A DNA stretch of 13,565 nucleotides from CAYQAE01 sp964415445 [NCBI: uncultured archaeon] (GCA_964415445.1 CAYQAE010000024.1:1-13565), one strand, 5' to 3'. Positions 1-7,920 are shown, counted from the stretch's first letter. The notes: generated from the sequence alone by a model not told the origin. Numbers and translations: made by a program.

Positions 1-1
1 T

Positions 2-814
2 TTGCAAGAAAAACATGCAAAAGATAAAGAAAAAGCTAGAAAAGTAGCACAAGCTATTGAATCTGTATCTGTAAATAAGATAGCAAAAAAAATAGTCAGT
101 GATTTGATTGAATTGAGATTAGTGATTGAACTTGATGATAAAAAGCTTAAAGAAAAAAATATTACTTTATCTGAAGTTCAGAAATCTTTAGAGAAGAAAA
201 CAAAACTCAAATTTAAATCTCAAGATAACATTTTATTTGTAAAACCTAAAAAATCAACTCTTATTGATCTTCGTAAATTGAAGACTAAGATATCAAATAC
301 ATCAATTAAAGGTTTATCTGAAATAAAAAGAGTACTTCTAAGATATGATGGAAATGAATGGATTATTCATACAGAAGGTAGTAATTTAGCTAAAGTTTTG
401 ACAATTGAATATGTTGATTTTAGAAGAACAATATGTAATAGTATTACAGAAATTGAAAGTGTATTAGGTATAGAAGCTGCTCGTAATGCAATTATAAATG
501 AAACAAAAAGAACATTATCAGAACAAGGTTTAGATGTAGATATCCGCAATTTAATGCTTGTTGCAGATTTAATGTCTTGTGATGGAGAAATCAAACAAAT
601 TGGTAGACATGGGATCAGTGGGGAAAAAGCATCAATACTCTCTCGTGCAGCTTTTGAAGTTACTACCAAACATCTATTGCAAGCGGCAACTGTTGGAGAA
701 ATTGATGAATTGCAAGGAATAACAGAAAATGTCTTAATTGGTCAAGTTGTGCCTTTAGGTACTGGTTCAATTGATATAATGATGAAAGGCGGTGTTGAAT
801 CTGAATCTAAATGA
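2..814 (+). CDS. rpoA2: DNA-directed RNA polymerase subunit A'' (5'-truncated)
   Basis: C-terminal part of the archaeal RNA polymerase largest subunit (A'', equivalent to the end of bacterial beta' and eukaryotic Rpb1), which contributes to the active-centre cleft and jaw. The visible 270 residues hold the family's most conserved block: IRNLMLVADLMSCDGEIKQ begins at residue 181, followed by GRHGISGEKAS (201-211), AAFEVTTKHLL (216-226) and ENVLIGQVVPLGTG (242-255). The motif GIEAARNAI lies at 156-164. The frame is open to the left edge, so the first codon (TTG) is an internal leucine and not a start. Archaeal A'' chains are usually nearer 380-400 residues, so about a third is missing; whether A' and A'' are separate or fused here cannot be seen. 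The stop overlaps the start of the next gene by about 20 bases, pointing to co-transcription and coupled translation. Confidence 0.96.
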   Translation: MQEKHAKDKEKARKVAQAIESVSVNKIAKKIVSDLIELRLVIELDDKKLKEKNITLSEVQKSLEKKTKLKFKSQDNILFVKPKKSTLIDLRKLKTKISNTSIKGLSEIKRVLLRYDGNEWIIHTEGSNLAKVLTIEYVDFRRTICNSITEIESVLGIEAARNAIINETKRTLSEQGLDVDIRNLMLVADLMSCDGEIKQIGRHGISGEKASILSRAAFEVTTKHLLQAATVGEIDELQGITENVLIGQVVPLGTGSIDIMMKGGVESESK

Positions 815-1106
815 TGAAATTAAGCGTCTATTTTCAAGCGGTAAAGTAATTGTTGGTTCAAAAAAAACAATAAAAAGTCTAAAGATGGGAAAAACGAAAG
901 GTTTAATAGTAGCTCAAAATACCCCTAAAGAGATTATGGGTGATATAAATTATTATTCTCAGTTTAGAAACATTCCTGTTATAGAATATCCTAACAATAG
1001 TATTGAATTAGGTTCAGTTTGTGGTAATCCTTATCCTGTCTGCAGCATTGGAATACTTAATACAGGTAAATCTAAGATACTTTCTTCAAAAAAAGGAGCT
1101 AAATAA
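792..1106 (+). CDS. rpl30e: Large ribosomal subunit protein eL30 (L30e)
   Basis: Small L7Ae/L30e-fold RNA-binding protein of the large ribosomal subunit, about 100 residues as expected. Recognisable features are SSGKVIVGSKKTIKSLKMG near the N terminus (the family's GK.v.G.k.tik motif), the strand KGLIVAQNTP, the helix DINYYSQFRNIPV and the C-terminal block SIELGSVCGNPYPVCSIGIL. It lies between rpoA2 and the NusA-like gene, the standard archaeal position. The start is GTG at 792 or TTG at 795. An AAAGG at 785-789 leaves a more normal gap to the TTG (5 bases) than to the GTG (2 bases), so the TTG may be the true start. Either choice overlaps the end of rpoA2. The identity is firm; the exact N terminus is not. 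Confidence 0.93.
   Translation: MLNLNLNDEIKRLFSSGKVIVGSKKTIKSLKMGKTKGLIVAQNTPKEIMGDINYYSQFRNIPVIEYPNNSIELGSVCGNPYPVCSIGILNTGKSKILSSKKGAK
1092..1099 (+). promoter_or_regulatory. Shine-Dalgarno site of the NusA-like gene
   Basis: AAAGGAGC ends 7 bases before the ATG at 1107 and lies inside the last codons of the L30e gene. It is a clear anti-SD match and fixes the start of the NusA-like protein. Confidence 0.75.
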
Positions 1107-1526
1107 ATGATTAAGTTAGGAACAGAAGAAATTCAATATATAGCGATATTTGAAAGTATTACAGGGGCTACAGCTAAAGATTGTTTAGTTCAAAATGGAA
1201 AAATTACTTTTGTAGTAAAAGAAGGCGATGCTGGGGCTGCAATAGGTAAAGGCGGTACTAAAATAAAACATGTGCGAAATGTAGTTGGAAAACATGTTGA
1301 AGTTGTTGAATATTCACCTTATGCAGAAAAATTTATCTCAAATATATTTATGCCAATTACTCCTAAAAAAATTAGGATAAATGATTCAAATGGTAAAAAG
1401 GAAGCTATAATTAGTATTACAGATAAACAAAAAGGTATAGCTATAGGAAAAAGTGGAAAAAATATTGATAAGGTAAAATCATTAATAAAAAGACATTATG
1501 ATATAGATCATATTAAAATTGTATGA
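1107..1526 (+). CDS. nusA: Archaeal NusA-like KH-domain transcription factor
   Basis: Archaeal NusA homologue made only of two KH RNA-binding domains, without the N-terminal RNAP-binding and S1 domains of bacterial NusA. The 139-residue length is typical of the archaeal form. KH1 carries the GxxG loop as IGKGG (residues 46-50) within GAAIGKGGTKIKHVRNVVG. KH2 carries it as IGKSG (113-117) within GIAIGKSGKNIDKVKSLIK. The family is thought to bind RNA during transcription elongation or termination; its precise role in archaea is poorly defined. The ATG directly follows the L30e stop (zero gap) and has a good SD. The next gene starts 9 bases after the stop, so it belongs to the rpoA2-rps7 operon. 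Confidence 0.95.
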   Translation: MIKLGTEEIQYIAIFESITGATAKDCLVQNGKITFVVKEGDAGAAIGKGGTKIKHVRNVVGKHVEVVEYSPYAEKFISNIFMPITPKKIRINDSNGKKEAIISITDKQKGIAIGKSGKNIDKVKSLIKRHYDIDHIKIV

Positions 1527-1535
1527 AGTGTTTAT

Positions 1536-1871
1536 ATGGCAAGGCGTTCAGGAAAAGTTATTAAACAATCTGTAGGTGATGAAAGAAGAGTAAGAACACC
1601 TAAAAAGGATGAAGTTTTTGGTATAGTTGAAGAGATGTTAGGATTTTATCGTCTTAAAGTCCATTGTGAAGATCAAAAGGAAAGGCTTTGTAGAATACCT
1701 GGAAAGATGAAAAAAAGAGTATGGATAAAAATAGATGATTTAGTGGTAGTTAAATTATCAGATATTGAAAGAGATAAAAAAGGAGAAGTTGTCTTTCGGT
1801 ATACTAAAACTCAAGCAAAATGGCTTGAAAGACACGGTTATTTAAAAAATGTTGATTTAGAGGTTGTGTGA
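1536..1871 (+). CDS. eif1A: Translation initiation factor aIF1A
   Basis: Archaeal homologue of eukaryotic eIF1A and bacterial IF1, an OB-fold protein that binds the small ribosomal subunit A site during initiation. The 111 residues show the family signature: [18 protein letters not shown] (19-36), RLKVHCED (39-46), [16 protein letters not shown] (50-65), [20 protein letters not shown] (70-89) and the C-terminal helix [14 protein letters not shown] (90-103). The basic N-terminal tail ([11 protein letters not shown]) is also usual. It starts at ATG 1536, 9 bases after the NusA-like stop; no strong SD is visible, so it probably relies on coupling. Its stop overlaps the rps12 start as GTGTGA. Its place between nusA and rps12 is unusual, because in the archaeal operons I know these two genes are adjacent. 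Confidence 0.95.
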   Translation: MARRSGKVIKQSVGDERRVRTPKKDEVFGIVEEMLGFYRLKVHCEDQKERLCRIPGKMKKRVWIKIDDLVVVKLSDIERDKKGEVVFRYTKTQAKWLERHGYLKNVDLEVV

Positions 1872-2314
1872 ATAAAATGGGAATCAAATCACCTTTAGGA
1901 GAACTTGCAGCAAGACCGCTTATAAAAAAACGTAAGCATAGAAGATGGAAAGATACGGTATATAAAAGCCGTTCTTTAGGTTTAAATATCAAATCAGATC
2001 CTCTAGAAGGGTCACCACAGGCTAGAGCAATAGTCTTAGAAAAGAGACAAATAGAAGCTAAACAGCCAAATTCAGGACTTCGAAAGGCAGTTAGATTACA
2101 ATTAATAAAAAATGGAAGGCAAGTTACTGCATTTTGCCCAGGCATGGGTGCTATTAATCATATTGAAGAGCATGATGAAGTCTTAATTGAAGGAATTGGT
2201 GGAGCAAGAGGAAAATCAAAAGGTGATATGCCTGGAATTAGATATAAAGTCATTAAAGTTAACAATATATCTTTATCTGAATTGGTCAAAGGTAGAAAAG
2301 AAAGAGTAAGGTGA
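1868..2314 (+). CDS. rps12: Small ribosomal subunit protein uS12
   Basis: Decoding-site protein of the 30S subunit. The archaeal form is recognised by [14 protein letters not shown] (26-39), [17 protein letters not shown] (43-59), [19 protein letters not shown] (62-80), [11 protein letters not shown] (82-92), [29 protein letters not shown] (100-128) and the C-terminal KGRKER. Start GTG at 1868 overlaps the aIF1A stop (GTGA), with AGAGG (1859-1863) 4 bases upstream. ATG at 1877 is an alternative that would remove three residues. Length (148) is normal for archaea. Small deviations: the usual PGDG after the CxPG turn reads PGMG (Met93), and the usual PNSA reads PNSG (Gly70). The GTGA overlap at both ends implies coupled translation with aIF1A and rps7. 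Confidence 0.96.
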   Translation: MNKMGIKSPLGELAARPLIKKRKHRRWKDTVYKSRSLGLNIKSDPLEGSPQARAIVLEKRQIEAKQPNSGLRKAVRLQLIKNGRQVTAFCPGMGAINHIEEHDEVLIEGIGGARGKSKGDMPGIRYKVIKVNNISLSELVKGRKERVR

Positions 2315-2922
2315 ATAGTTTGGATTTTAAATTATTTGATAGATGGGAAGTTGATGATGTTGAAATTCATGATCCTAGTCTCAAAAATTATATCTCAATA
2401 GAACCAGTATTTGTACCTCATTCTCATGGAAGGCATAGTTTTAGACAATTTGAAAAATCTAAAATTAATATAGTAGAGCGACTTTTAAATAAAATTATGA
2501 GATCAGGTAGTCAAAAAAAATTAAAAGGAAATATGATTCGTTCACGAGGCGGGACAGGTAAAAAAACAAAAGCATATAAAGCAATAAGACATGTTTTGGA
2601 AAAAATAAATGAAAAAACAAAACAAAATCCTATTCAAATTTTAATAAATGCAATTGAAGCTGCAGCACCAGCTGAGGAGACAACAAGAGTAAATCTAGGT
2701 GGTATTTCATATCATCAAGCAGTTGATGTATCACCTCAGAGAAGAATAGATATTGCTCTAAAAAATATTGCTTTAGGTGCTATGGCAAATACATTTAGAA
2801 AAAAAACATCTTTTGCAGATTGTTTATTTAATGAGATAATGAGTACTCACAATAAAGATATGAAAAGTTATGCTATACAAAAAAAAGAAGAAACAGAACG
2901 TATGGCAAGAAGTGCAAGATAA
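2311..2922 (+). CDS. rps7: Small ribosomal subunit protein uS7
   Basis: Head protein of the 30S subunit that nucleates assembly of the 16S rRNA 3' domain and lies near the exit site. Family blocks in order: FKLFDRWEV near the N terminus, [99 protein letters not shown], and the C-terminal [17 protein letters not shown]. The 203 residues fit archaeal/eukaryotic uS7. The GTG start overlaps the rps12 stop by 4 bases (GTGA), with AAGG just upstream. It appears to be the last gene of the first transcription unit: the next gene is 87 bases away and has its own TATA box. Confidence 0.96.
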   Translation: MNSLDFKLFDRWEVDDVEIHDPSLKNYISIEPVFVPHSHGRHSFRQFEKSKINIVERLLNKIMRSGSQKKLKGNMIRSRGGTGKKTKAYKAIRHVLEKINEKTKQNPIQILINAIEAAAPAEETTRVNLGGISYHQAVDVSPQRRIDIALKNIALGAMANTFRKKTSFADCLFNEIMSTHNKDMKSYAIQKKEETERMARSAR

Positions 2923-2950
2923 GAAATATGATTTTGGGCTTTAATAAAAT

Positions 2951-2959
2951 TTTATAAAT
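2951..2959 (+). promoter_or_regulatory. TATA box upstream of tuf
   Basis: TTTATAAAT in the 87-base gap after rps7 is a close match to the archaeal TATA consensus. Initiation would be expected near 2977-2983, giving a leader of about 30 bases with the SD AAGGTG at 2998-3003, 6 bases before the tuf ATG. This suggests tuf-rps10 can be transcribed independently of the upstream operon. Confidence 0.6.
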
Positions 2960-3009
2960 GTTAAATTAGACATTCAAAATACAAGATATATGGATTTAAG
3001 GTGTGAAAT

Positions 3010-4272
3010 ATGGCAGAAAAACCACATTTAAATATAGTATTTATTGGACATGTAGATCATGGTAAATCTACAGCAGTAGGACAAATGTTATTTGAAACAG
3101 GAAATATAAGTGAACAAATTATCAAAAAATTTGAAGGAATGGGTGAAAAAGGCAAAACTTTCAAATTTGCATGGGTAATGGATAATTTAAAAGAAGAGAG
3201 AGAACGTGGAGTTACTATTGATTTAGCACATAAAAAATTAGAATCTCAAAAAAATAGGTTTACTATAATTGATGCGCCTGGACATAGAGATTTTGTAAAA
3301 AATATGATTACAGGAGCTTCGCAAGCTGATGCAGCTATTTTAGTGGTTGCAGCAGATGATGGTATCATGGCTCAAACTAGGGAGCATGCAGCATTAGCAT
3401 TTACATTAGGTATAAATCAGATGATTATATTAATTAACAAAATGGATAAAGTTGATTATAAAGAAGATGTTTATACAAAATTATGCGAGGATTTGAATAA
3501 GTTGTTAGGAGGTATTGGATTTAAAAATCCAAAAGCGTTTCCAAAGATAGCAGCAAGTGCTTTTGAAGGCCAAAATATAACTAAAAAATCAGATAAAATG
3601 ACTTATTATAAAGGCCCAACATTGTATCAAGCTTTAGATGAATTTAAACTTCCACCAAAACCAACTGATAAACCACTAAGACTACCAATACAAGATGTGT
3701 ATTCTATTACAGGTGTAGGATCAGTACCTGTAGGTAGAGTTGAGACAGGAGTTCTCAAAAAAGGAGATAAAGTTGTATTTATGCCTGGTGGGAAAAGTGG
3801 TGAAGTAAAGACAATTGAGATGCACCATGAACAATATGATAAAGCAGAACCAGGCGATAATATCGGATTCAATGTAAGAGGTCTTGGAAAAGGAGATGTT
3901 CATCGTGGAGAAGTATGTGGACATACTGGTAATCCTCCAACAGTTGTTAAAGAATTTACTGCAAAAATTGCTATCTTGCAACACCCAACAGCAGTAACTG
4001 CAGGTTATACCCCTGTATTTCATACACATACAGCTCAAATTGCCGCAACTATTACTGAAATCGTACAAAAAGTAGATCCAAAGACAGGACAACCAACAGA
4101 AAAAAATCCTGATTTTCTTAAAAAAGGAGATATGGCTACAGTAAAAGTAGTTCCTACAAAACCCATGGTAATTGAAAAAGCAAGCGAGTTACCTCAGATG
4201 GCTCGGTTTGCAATAAGAGATATGGGTATGACTGTAGGTGCTGGCGTCTGTATAGATGTAGTTAAGAAGTAG
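3010..4272 (+). CDS. tuf: Elongation factor 1-alpha (aEF-1A)
   Basis: GTPase that carries aminoacyl-tRNA to the ribosomal A site, cytosolic. The G motifs are intact: GHVDHGKS (13-20, P-loop), RERGVTID (64-71, switch I), DAPGH (88-92, switch II, catalytic His92) and NKMD (143-146). Domain 2 begins around [26 protein letters not shown]; domain 3 includes [10 protein letters not shown] and ends with [16 protein letters not shown]. Length (420) is normal for archaea. It starts at ATG with SD AAGGTG and is followed 10 bases later by rps10, the conserved tuf-rps10 pairing. EF-2, often found just upstream in euryarchaeal operons, is absent. The [16 protein letters not shown] and EMHHE...[12 protein letters not shown] stretches resemble Thermoplasmata-type EF-1A. 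Confidence 0.98.
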   Translation: MAEKPHLNIVFIGHVDHGKSTAVGQMLFETGNISEQIIKKFEGMGEKGKTFKFAWVMDNLKEERERGVTIDLAHKKLESQKNRFTIIDAPGHRDFVKNMITGASQADAAILVVAADDGIMAQTREHAALAFTLGINQMIILINKMDKVDYKEDVYTKLCEDLNKLLGGIGFKNPKAFPKIAASAFEGQNITKKSDKMTYYKGPTLYQALDEFKLPPKPTDKPLRLPIQDVYSITGVGSVPVGRVETGVLKKGDKVVFMPGGKSGEVKTIEMHHEQYDKAEPGDNIGFNVRGLGKGDVHRGEVCGHTGNPPTVVKEFTAKIAILQHPTAVTAGYTPVFHTHTAQIAATITEIVQKVDPKTGQPTEKNPDFLKKGDMATVKVVPTKPMVIEKASELPQMARFAIRDMGMTVGAGVCIDVVKK

Positions 4273-4282
4273 GCAATTACAA

Positions 4283-4594
4283 ATGCAGAAGGCAAAAATA
4301 AAACTAGCAGGCATAGATCATATTAAACTAGCAGATGTATGTGGGCAAATTAAAGAAATAGCAACAAGAACAGGAGTTAAACTTTCAGGACCAATCCCAC
4401 TTCCTACAAAAAGATTAGTAGTTCCAGTTAGAAAATCACCATGTGGAGATGGAACTGCAACATGGGAGAGATGGGAGATGCGCGTACATAAGAGATTAAT
4501 GGTCCTTGATGCAGATGAACGAGCAATGAGACAACTTATGCGTGTAAGGGTCCCAGAAGACGTTAATATCGAAATTGCCTTATATTATACCTAA
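4283..4594 (+). CDS. rps10: Small ribosomal subunit protein uS10
   Basis: 30S head protein at the decoding side, 103 residues as in other archaea. Diagnostic stretches are [67 protein letters not shown] and the C-terminal [19 protein letters not shown] (each recognised as the standard archaeal uS10 pattern). ATG start at 4283, 10 bases after the tuf stop, with only a weak AGG upstream. It is the last gene of this + strand translation cluster, followed by T-rich terminator-like sequence. Confidence 0.97.
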   Translation: MQKAKIKLAGIDHIKLADVCGQIKEIATRTGVKLSGPIPLPTKRLVVPVRKSPCGDGTATWERWEMRVHKRLMVLDADERAMRQLMRVRVPEDVNIEIALYYT

Positions 4595-4608
4595 AATAAA
4601 TTTATATC

Positions 4609-4636
4609 TTCTTTTATTTTTCATTAGAGATTTTTT
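4609..4636 (+). terminator. T-tract terminator after rps10
   Basis: Two T-rich runs on the + strand (4609-4621 and 4631-4636) lie 15-42 bases after the rps10 stop. Archaeal RNA polymerase terminates at such oligo-T stretches without a strong hairpin. They fit the end of the tuf-rps10 transcript. Confidence 0.55.
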
Positions 4637-4737
4637 AATTATTAAATATAGTTTGATCTTATTATATTTTCGAAAAATTTTTATCTAAAGGGGGTTTAAA
4701 TATTTTTAATAAAAATTAGAAAAATTTCTGTGTTATC

Positions 4738-4808
4738 CCGAAAGATTTAAGTATAATGTTTTAATATATATATATAGGCTGTAAGTATTATTTTATTATA
4801 AGAGGAGA
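4738..4808 (+). promoter_or_regulatory. Promoter region and SD of the 74-residue protein gene
   Basis: A TATA-like stretch of alternating A and T lies at 4760-4776. A second possible BRE/TATA (CGAAAGATTTAAGTA) lies at 4740-4754. The SD AGAGGAGA at 4801-4808 is 5 bases before the ATG. Which TATA element is used cannot be decided by eye. The SD is among the strongest in the window, which supports the small gene being real. Confidence 0.55.
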
Positions 4809-4813
4809 TATTA

Positions 4814-5038
4814 ATGCCTAATGAATTAGCAGATAAAGTTATAAAAAGTCTTGAGCCCTATATAGGGAAAGTTATAGCCCAAGCGAGTTTAAAAACACAA
4901 TGTGCCAAATTAGGAATCCCTATGGATTCTTTAGATCCATCTTACATCGATAAGTTAGCTGAGTTAATTAGCAAAGCTATGGAGTCTTTTGGTAAAGATG
5001 GAGACAAAATAAATCAAGCAATAAAATCTGTTGTATAA
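4814..5038 (+). CDS. Small protein of unknown function, 74 residues
   Basis: I do not recognise this protein with confidence. It is a soluble, mostly helical-looking polypeptide: MPNELADKVIKSLEPYIGK, then VIAQASLKTQCAKLGIP, then LDPSYIDKLAELISKAMESFG and a short C-terminal helix ending IKSVV. There is no signal peptide or membrane segment, and a single cysteine (in KTQCAKLGI). The pattern L-P-x-I/V-G-K followed by a K-x-x-C-x-x-L-G-I turn and a final amphipathic helix recalls small conserved prokaryotic proteins without known function, but that is memory and not a search. It has its own promoter and a strong SD, so it is probably expressed. It converges with the GH94 gene, with 5 bases between the two stop codons. 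A run of seven T at 5039-5045 could end its transcript. Confidence 0.8.
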   Translation: MPNELADKVIKSLEPYIGKVIAQASLKTQCAKLGIPMDSLDPSYIDKLAELISKAMESFGKDGDKINQAIKSVV

Positions 5039-5043
5039 TTTTT

Positions 5044-7773
5044 TTATTTTAAAATTATTTTTAATATATTTTTGTTAGATATAGAATTATCTAGTAAATC
5101 TTTTCTTTTTATAACTACCTTTTTTGACTTTTTATTATGTATAATTTTCTCATTTAATTTAATTGTTGATATTGAATAATTTTTGTAGTCTAATTTAGAA
5201 CTATTTAGATAACGAATTAAATATCTATGATTTGCAAAATTTATCTCTAATTCGATTTTATCAGATTTTTTAAATTGAATTTTTTTAAGCTTAGGTTCAA
5301 CTTTTAGATCTCCAAGAGAACTGCTTATTCCAAAAATTTGATCAACCATAGTATATACTAGCCATGATGCTGAACCAGTAAGATAATGGTATAATCCTCT
5401 ACCTTCAGAATTAAAATATTCAGGGATTCCTGGATATATTTTTGATTTTTGGGTGTTATTTGCCATATCATATACTGATTTGAAAATTTCATATCCCTCA
5501 TCTACATAGCCACGCTTATATAGTGCATAAATTAACATAACTATCATATGTGAAAAAAAGGCTCCATTTTCTTTATCGCCATATGAGAAAGCAAAAGCTC
5601 GGCCTAAATTAAGTTGGATTTCTCCAAAATTGGTATTTAATCTAATTCCTCCAAATTCAGGATCTTTTAGGTTTTTTTTGATGGAAGATAAGATTAAATT
5701 AATTTGATCTTTGGATGCTATATTTGACAAAATTGAAAAAACTTGACCGGTGAGTGTCATCCTAATAGATCCATTGATTTCACCTTCAACTTGATTTTGA
5801 TCATTGTTATAATAGCCATTAAAAAAAGAGCCTTTGTCAGTTTCAATCCATTCTTGATTCTTTATAATACTTTTTAAATTGTTTGCTTTTCTTTTAAGAT
5901 CTTCAATTAAATCTGAAATTTTTATTTTTATTTTTTCTCCTCTGAAGTTATCTAAAATATCATCTAAGTATTTATTCAATATTTTTCTTTTTTCAGAGAT
6001 AGAATTATAATCTATAGGGTTGTTTATAGTATCTAGGAGGGTATATATATCTTTAAATAATTCTACTTCTTTTTTATCTATCAATTGTAGATATTTAATA
6101 ATTAAATTTAGATTATTATAATACATACAGCTGAAAGCTACAGACTCACCTCTCTCTTTTGCCATATCTAGTCCGTCATTCCAATCAGCATTTTCTAATC
6201 TAATTATATTATGATCTCCTACATTAAAAAAAGAAGTTAGATTTTGAACTAGTAGATGTTCTAGGATATTACCATAATATATTTTGTTTGAATCAGTCTT
6301 TAGAATATTTTCTTGACTTTCTTTCCAATTTGGATCAATTTTTTGACATCTTAGAATGAATTTATCTCTAAAGTAAGTTTGTTCTTCAAATAGAATGTCT
6401 AAATCTCCAGTTTGTTCAATATATTGAGATAAAGTTAAAGTTGGCCACATGCCATGGTCCATCCAGACTCTAGTTATGTTATTTCTGTCAGCGATAAATT
6501 CTCCCATTTTTTTTCCTACTATTGTTGCATTTGTGCCATCTATTCTTACTCCAGAAAAATTGTTTATAATTAATTTGTGTGTTTCTTTTGGATATTTTAA
6601 TAGAAGAGCAAGACAATCTTGCCATATATCTCTCCAACCACGTCCTCCATATCCATAATCAAAATCAGGCAAAAAAGAACAACCGTATACTTTCCTAACT
6701 AGAGGTTGAAAAGTTACCCAGCGCATCCACCTGTCAAAATTATTATCCCCTGATCTAAATCTTATTTGAGATGTTTTTTCTAACCAATATTTCTTTGTTT
6801 TACTTAATTCATCTTCTGATTTTTTATAATTGTTATATTTATCTTTGTAAGATTTAATTTCATTAATTTGTCTGCAAATTCCTAAAATTGTTACAAATTT
6901 TACCCTCTCCTTAGATTTAATTTTCAATTTCTTGAACTTTATTCCACCTATAGCTCCTTCACAATTTTCATTAGGTTTGATATCTCTAAATACAGCTTCG
7001 GGCATGTCTAATCCATTGCCTTCACCTACAAAATTATTCAAAGATTTAAAGATATAATCTGGTTTTTTTTGTCCATCATAAAAAGAAAAAACAAAATAAT
7101 TCATATTATTAGTTAAATGCCCCCTTTCATCAAATTTCATTGTAGGTTTTAGAATAATACCATCTTTATCTTCTATGAATCTATTTAGAAGAGATGTAAC
7201 ATGTCTGTGATCTCGAATATTGTCTACACTCCGGCCAAAGATAGGTATAGCCACAGTAAAATCTATCTCTTTTGATCTATTATCTTTATTTTCTATCTCA
7301 ATAAGCGAAATTTCAATTTTATCTCTATTTGAAGGTATATAAGTTGTTATATTTGATTTTAATTTTAGATCTTTGTTGTATCTTGAAATTTTGTGCCATC
7401 CAAATCCACAAGTTAAATTAGATTTTTCAAAGGTGGGATTAATTACTTTCTTTAGTGAAGCATTAGCACTTACTCCTGTAATCGACCAAACGTTATTTTC
7501 ACAAAAAATCCAGAAATTTCTACTATATTTAGTTTCAGATAATCCTTCACGGGTTGTAGGTTCAAGTAAAAAATTATATTTTGAAGTTTTAATGTCTCCT
7601 CTTAATTCAGGTGTGATTGAAGACATCATACCTTCTTCATTAAATAAGGGAAAATAAAGTGCTGAAATAAATTCAGGATAGGGTATTTCAAAGGTAGCAT
7701 TATCATCTATGAATTTCCACAGTTTGCCTTTTCTATTTTTGCAAGCTAATCCACCATAGTTTTTTGAATTCAT
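5044..7773 (-). CDS. GH94-family glycoside phosphorylase (cellobiose phosphorylase-like)
   Basis: Probable inverting glycoside phosphorylase of family GH94 (COG3459-like), which splits a beta-linked disaccharide with phosphate to give a sugar 1-phosphate and a free sugar. The 909 residues show the expected order: N-terminal beta-sandwich (about 1-300, starting MNSKNYGGLACKNRKGKLWKF as MN..YGG), helical linker, then an (alpha/alpha)6 barrel. Barrel motifs are GYGGRGWRDIWQDCLALL (374-391), RVWMDHGMWPTLTLSQYIEQTGD (435-457), ENADWNDGLD (527-536) and YHYLTGSASW (795-804). Asp533, the last Asp of DWND, is in the place of the family's general acid; the TGSASW block corresponds to the phosphate-site region. 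The substrate cannot be told: cellobiose, chitobiose, laminaribiose and others share the fold. No signal peptide is seen, so it is cytoplasmic. The start is supported by SD AAGGAAT, about 7 bases before the ATG. GH94 is uncommon in archaea, so transfer is possible, though base composition does not stand out. Confidence 0.88.
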   Translation of the reverse strand: MNSKNYGGLACKNRKGKLWKFIDDNATFEIPYPEFISALYFPLFNEEGMMSSITPELRGDIKTSKYNFLLEPTTREGLSETKYSRNFWIFCENNVWSITGVSANASLKKVINPTFEKSNLTCGFGWHKISRYNKDLKLKSNITTYIPSNRDKIEISLIEIENKDNRSKEIDFTVAIPIFGRSVDNIRDHRHVTSLLNRFIEDKDGIILKPTMKFDERGHLTNNMNYFVFSFYDGQKKPDYIFKSLNNFVGEGNGLDMPEAVFRDIKPNENCEGAIGGIKFKKLKIKSKERVKFVTILGICRQINEIKSYKDKYNNYKKSEDELSKTKKYWLEKTSQIRFRSGDNNFDRWMRWVTFQPLVRKVYGCSFLPDFDYGYGGRGWRDIWQDCLALLLKYPKETHKLIINNFSGVRIDGTNATIVGKKMGEFIADRNNITRVWMDHGMWPTLTLSQYIEQTGDLDILFEEQTYFRDKFILRCQKIDPNWKESQENILKTDSNKIYYGNILEHLLVQNLTSFFNVGDHNIIRLENADWNDGLDMAKERGESVAFSCMYYNNLNLIIKYLQLIDKKEVELFKDIYTLLDTINNPIDYNSISEKRKILNKYLDDILDNFRGEKIKIKISDLIEDLKRKANNLKSIIKNQEWIETDKGSFFNGYYNNDQNQVEGEINGSIRMTLTGQVFSILSNIASKDQINLILSSIKKNLKDPEFGGIRLNTNFGEIQLNLGRAFAFSYGDKENGAFFSHMIVMLIYALYKRGYVDEGYEIFKSVYDMANNTQKSKIYPGIPEYFNSEGRGLYHYLTGSASWLVYTMVDQIFGISSSLGDLKVEPKLKKIQFKKSDKIELEINFANHRYLIRYLNSSKLDYKNYSISTIKLNEKIIHNKKSKKVVIKRKDLLDNSISNKNILKIILK

Positions 7774-7803
7774 ATTTAATTCCTTATAATATCTCTTATT
7801 ATA

Positions 7804-7816
7804 CCTTTTTATAAGC
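7804..7816 (-). promoter_or_regulatory. TATA box of the GH94 gene
   Basis: Read on the - strand, GCTTATAAAAAGG (7816 to 7804) contains TTATAAAAA. Its distance predicts initiation about 25 bases downstream, close to the SD at roughly 7781-7787 and the ATG at 7773, giving a short leader. Confidence 0.5.
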
Positions 7817-7822
7817 GATAAT

Positions 7823-7846
7823 AAATATTTCTAAATAGAAATATTT
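7823..7846. promoter_or_regulatory. Perfect inverted repeat in divergent promoter region (candidate operator)
   Basis: Arms AAATATTTCTA (7823-7833) and TAGAAATATTT (7836-7846) are perfect complements separated by two bases. The element lies just upstream of the - strand TATA box of the GH94 gene and about 45 bases upstream of the + strand TATA box of the membrane protein gene. This is the right place for a dimeric regulator of one or both genes. The sequence is AT-rich, which raises the chance of a random palindrome, but an 11-bp perfect arm is longer than the short AT palindromes seen elsewhere in the window. Confidence 0.45.
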
Positions 7847-7890
7847 GTTATATTCTTTTTTGAAAATGAGGTTTTAATTATAATAACATT

Positions 7891-7898
7891 TTTATATA
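7891..7898 (+). promoter_or_regulatory. TATA box of the membrane protein gene (leaderless transcript)
   Basis: TTTATATA at 7891-7898 is 22 bases before the ATG at 7921. With normal archaeal spacing the transcript would begin at or within a few bases of the start codon. No SD precedes the ATG, which agrees with leaderless translation. Confidence 0.5.
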
Positions 7899-7920
7899 CT
7901 TAACTTCTATATTTTATTAT

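Noticed and set aside
2-4. TTG at the left edge as a start codon of RpoA''
   Set aside because: The frame is open to the edge and the visible part is shorter than the family. This is an internal leucine codon.
3627-4092. Open frames on the - strand across tuf
   Set aside because: They are shadows of the highly conserved EF-1A coding frame, with no start signals or recognisable products.
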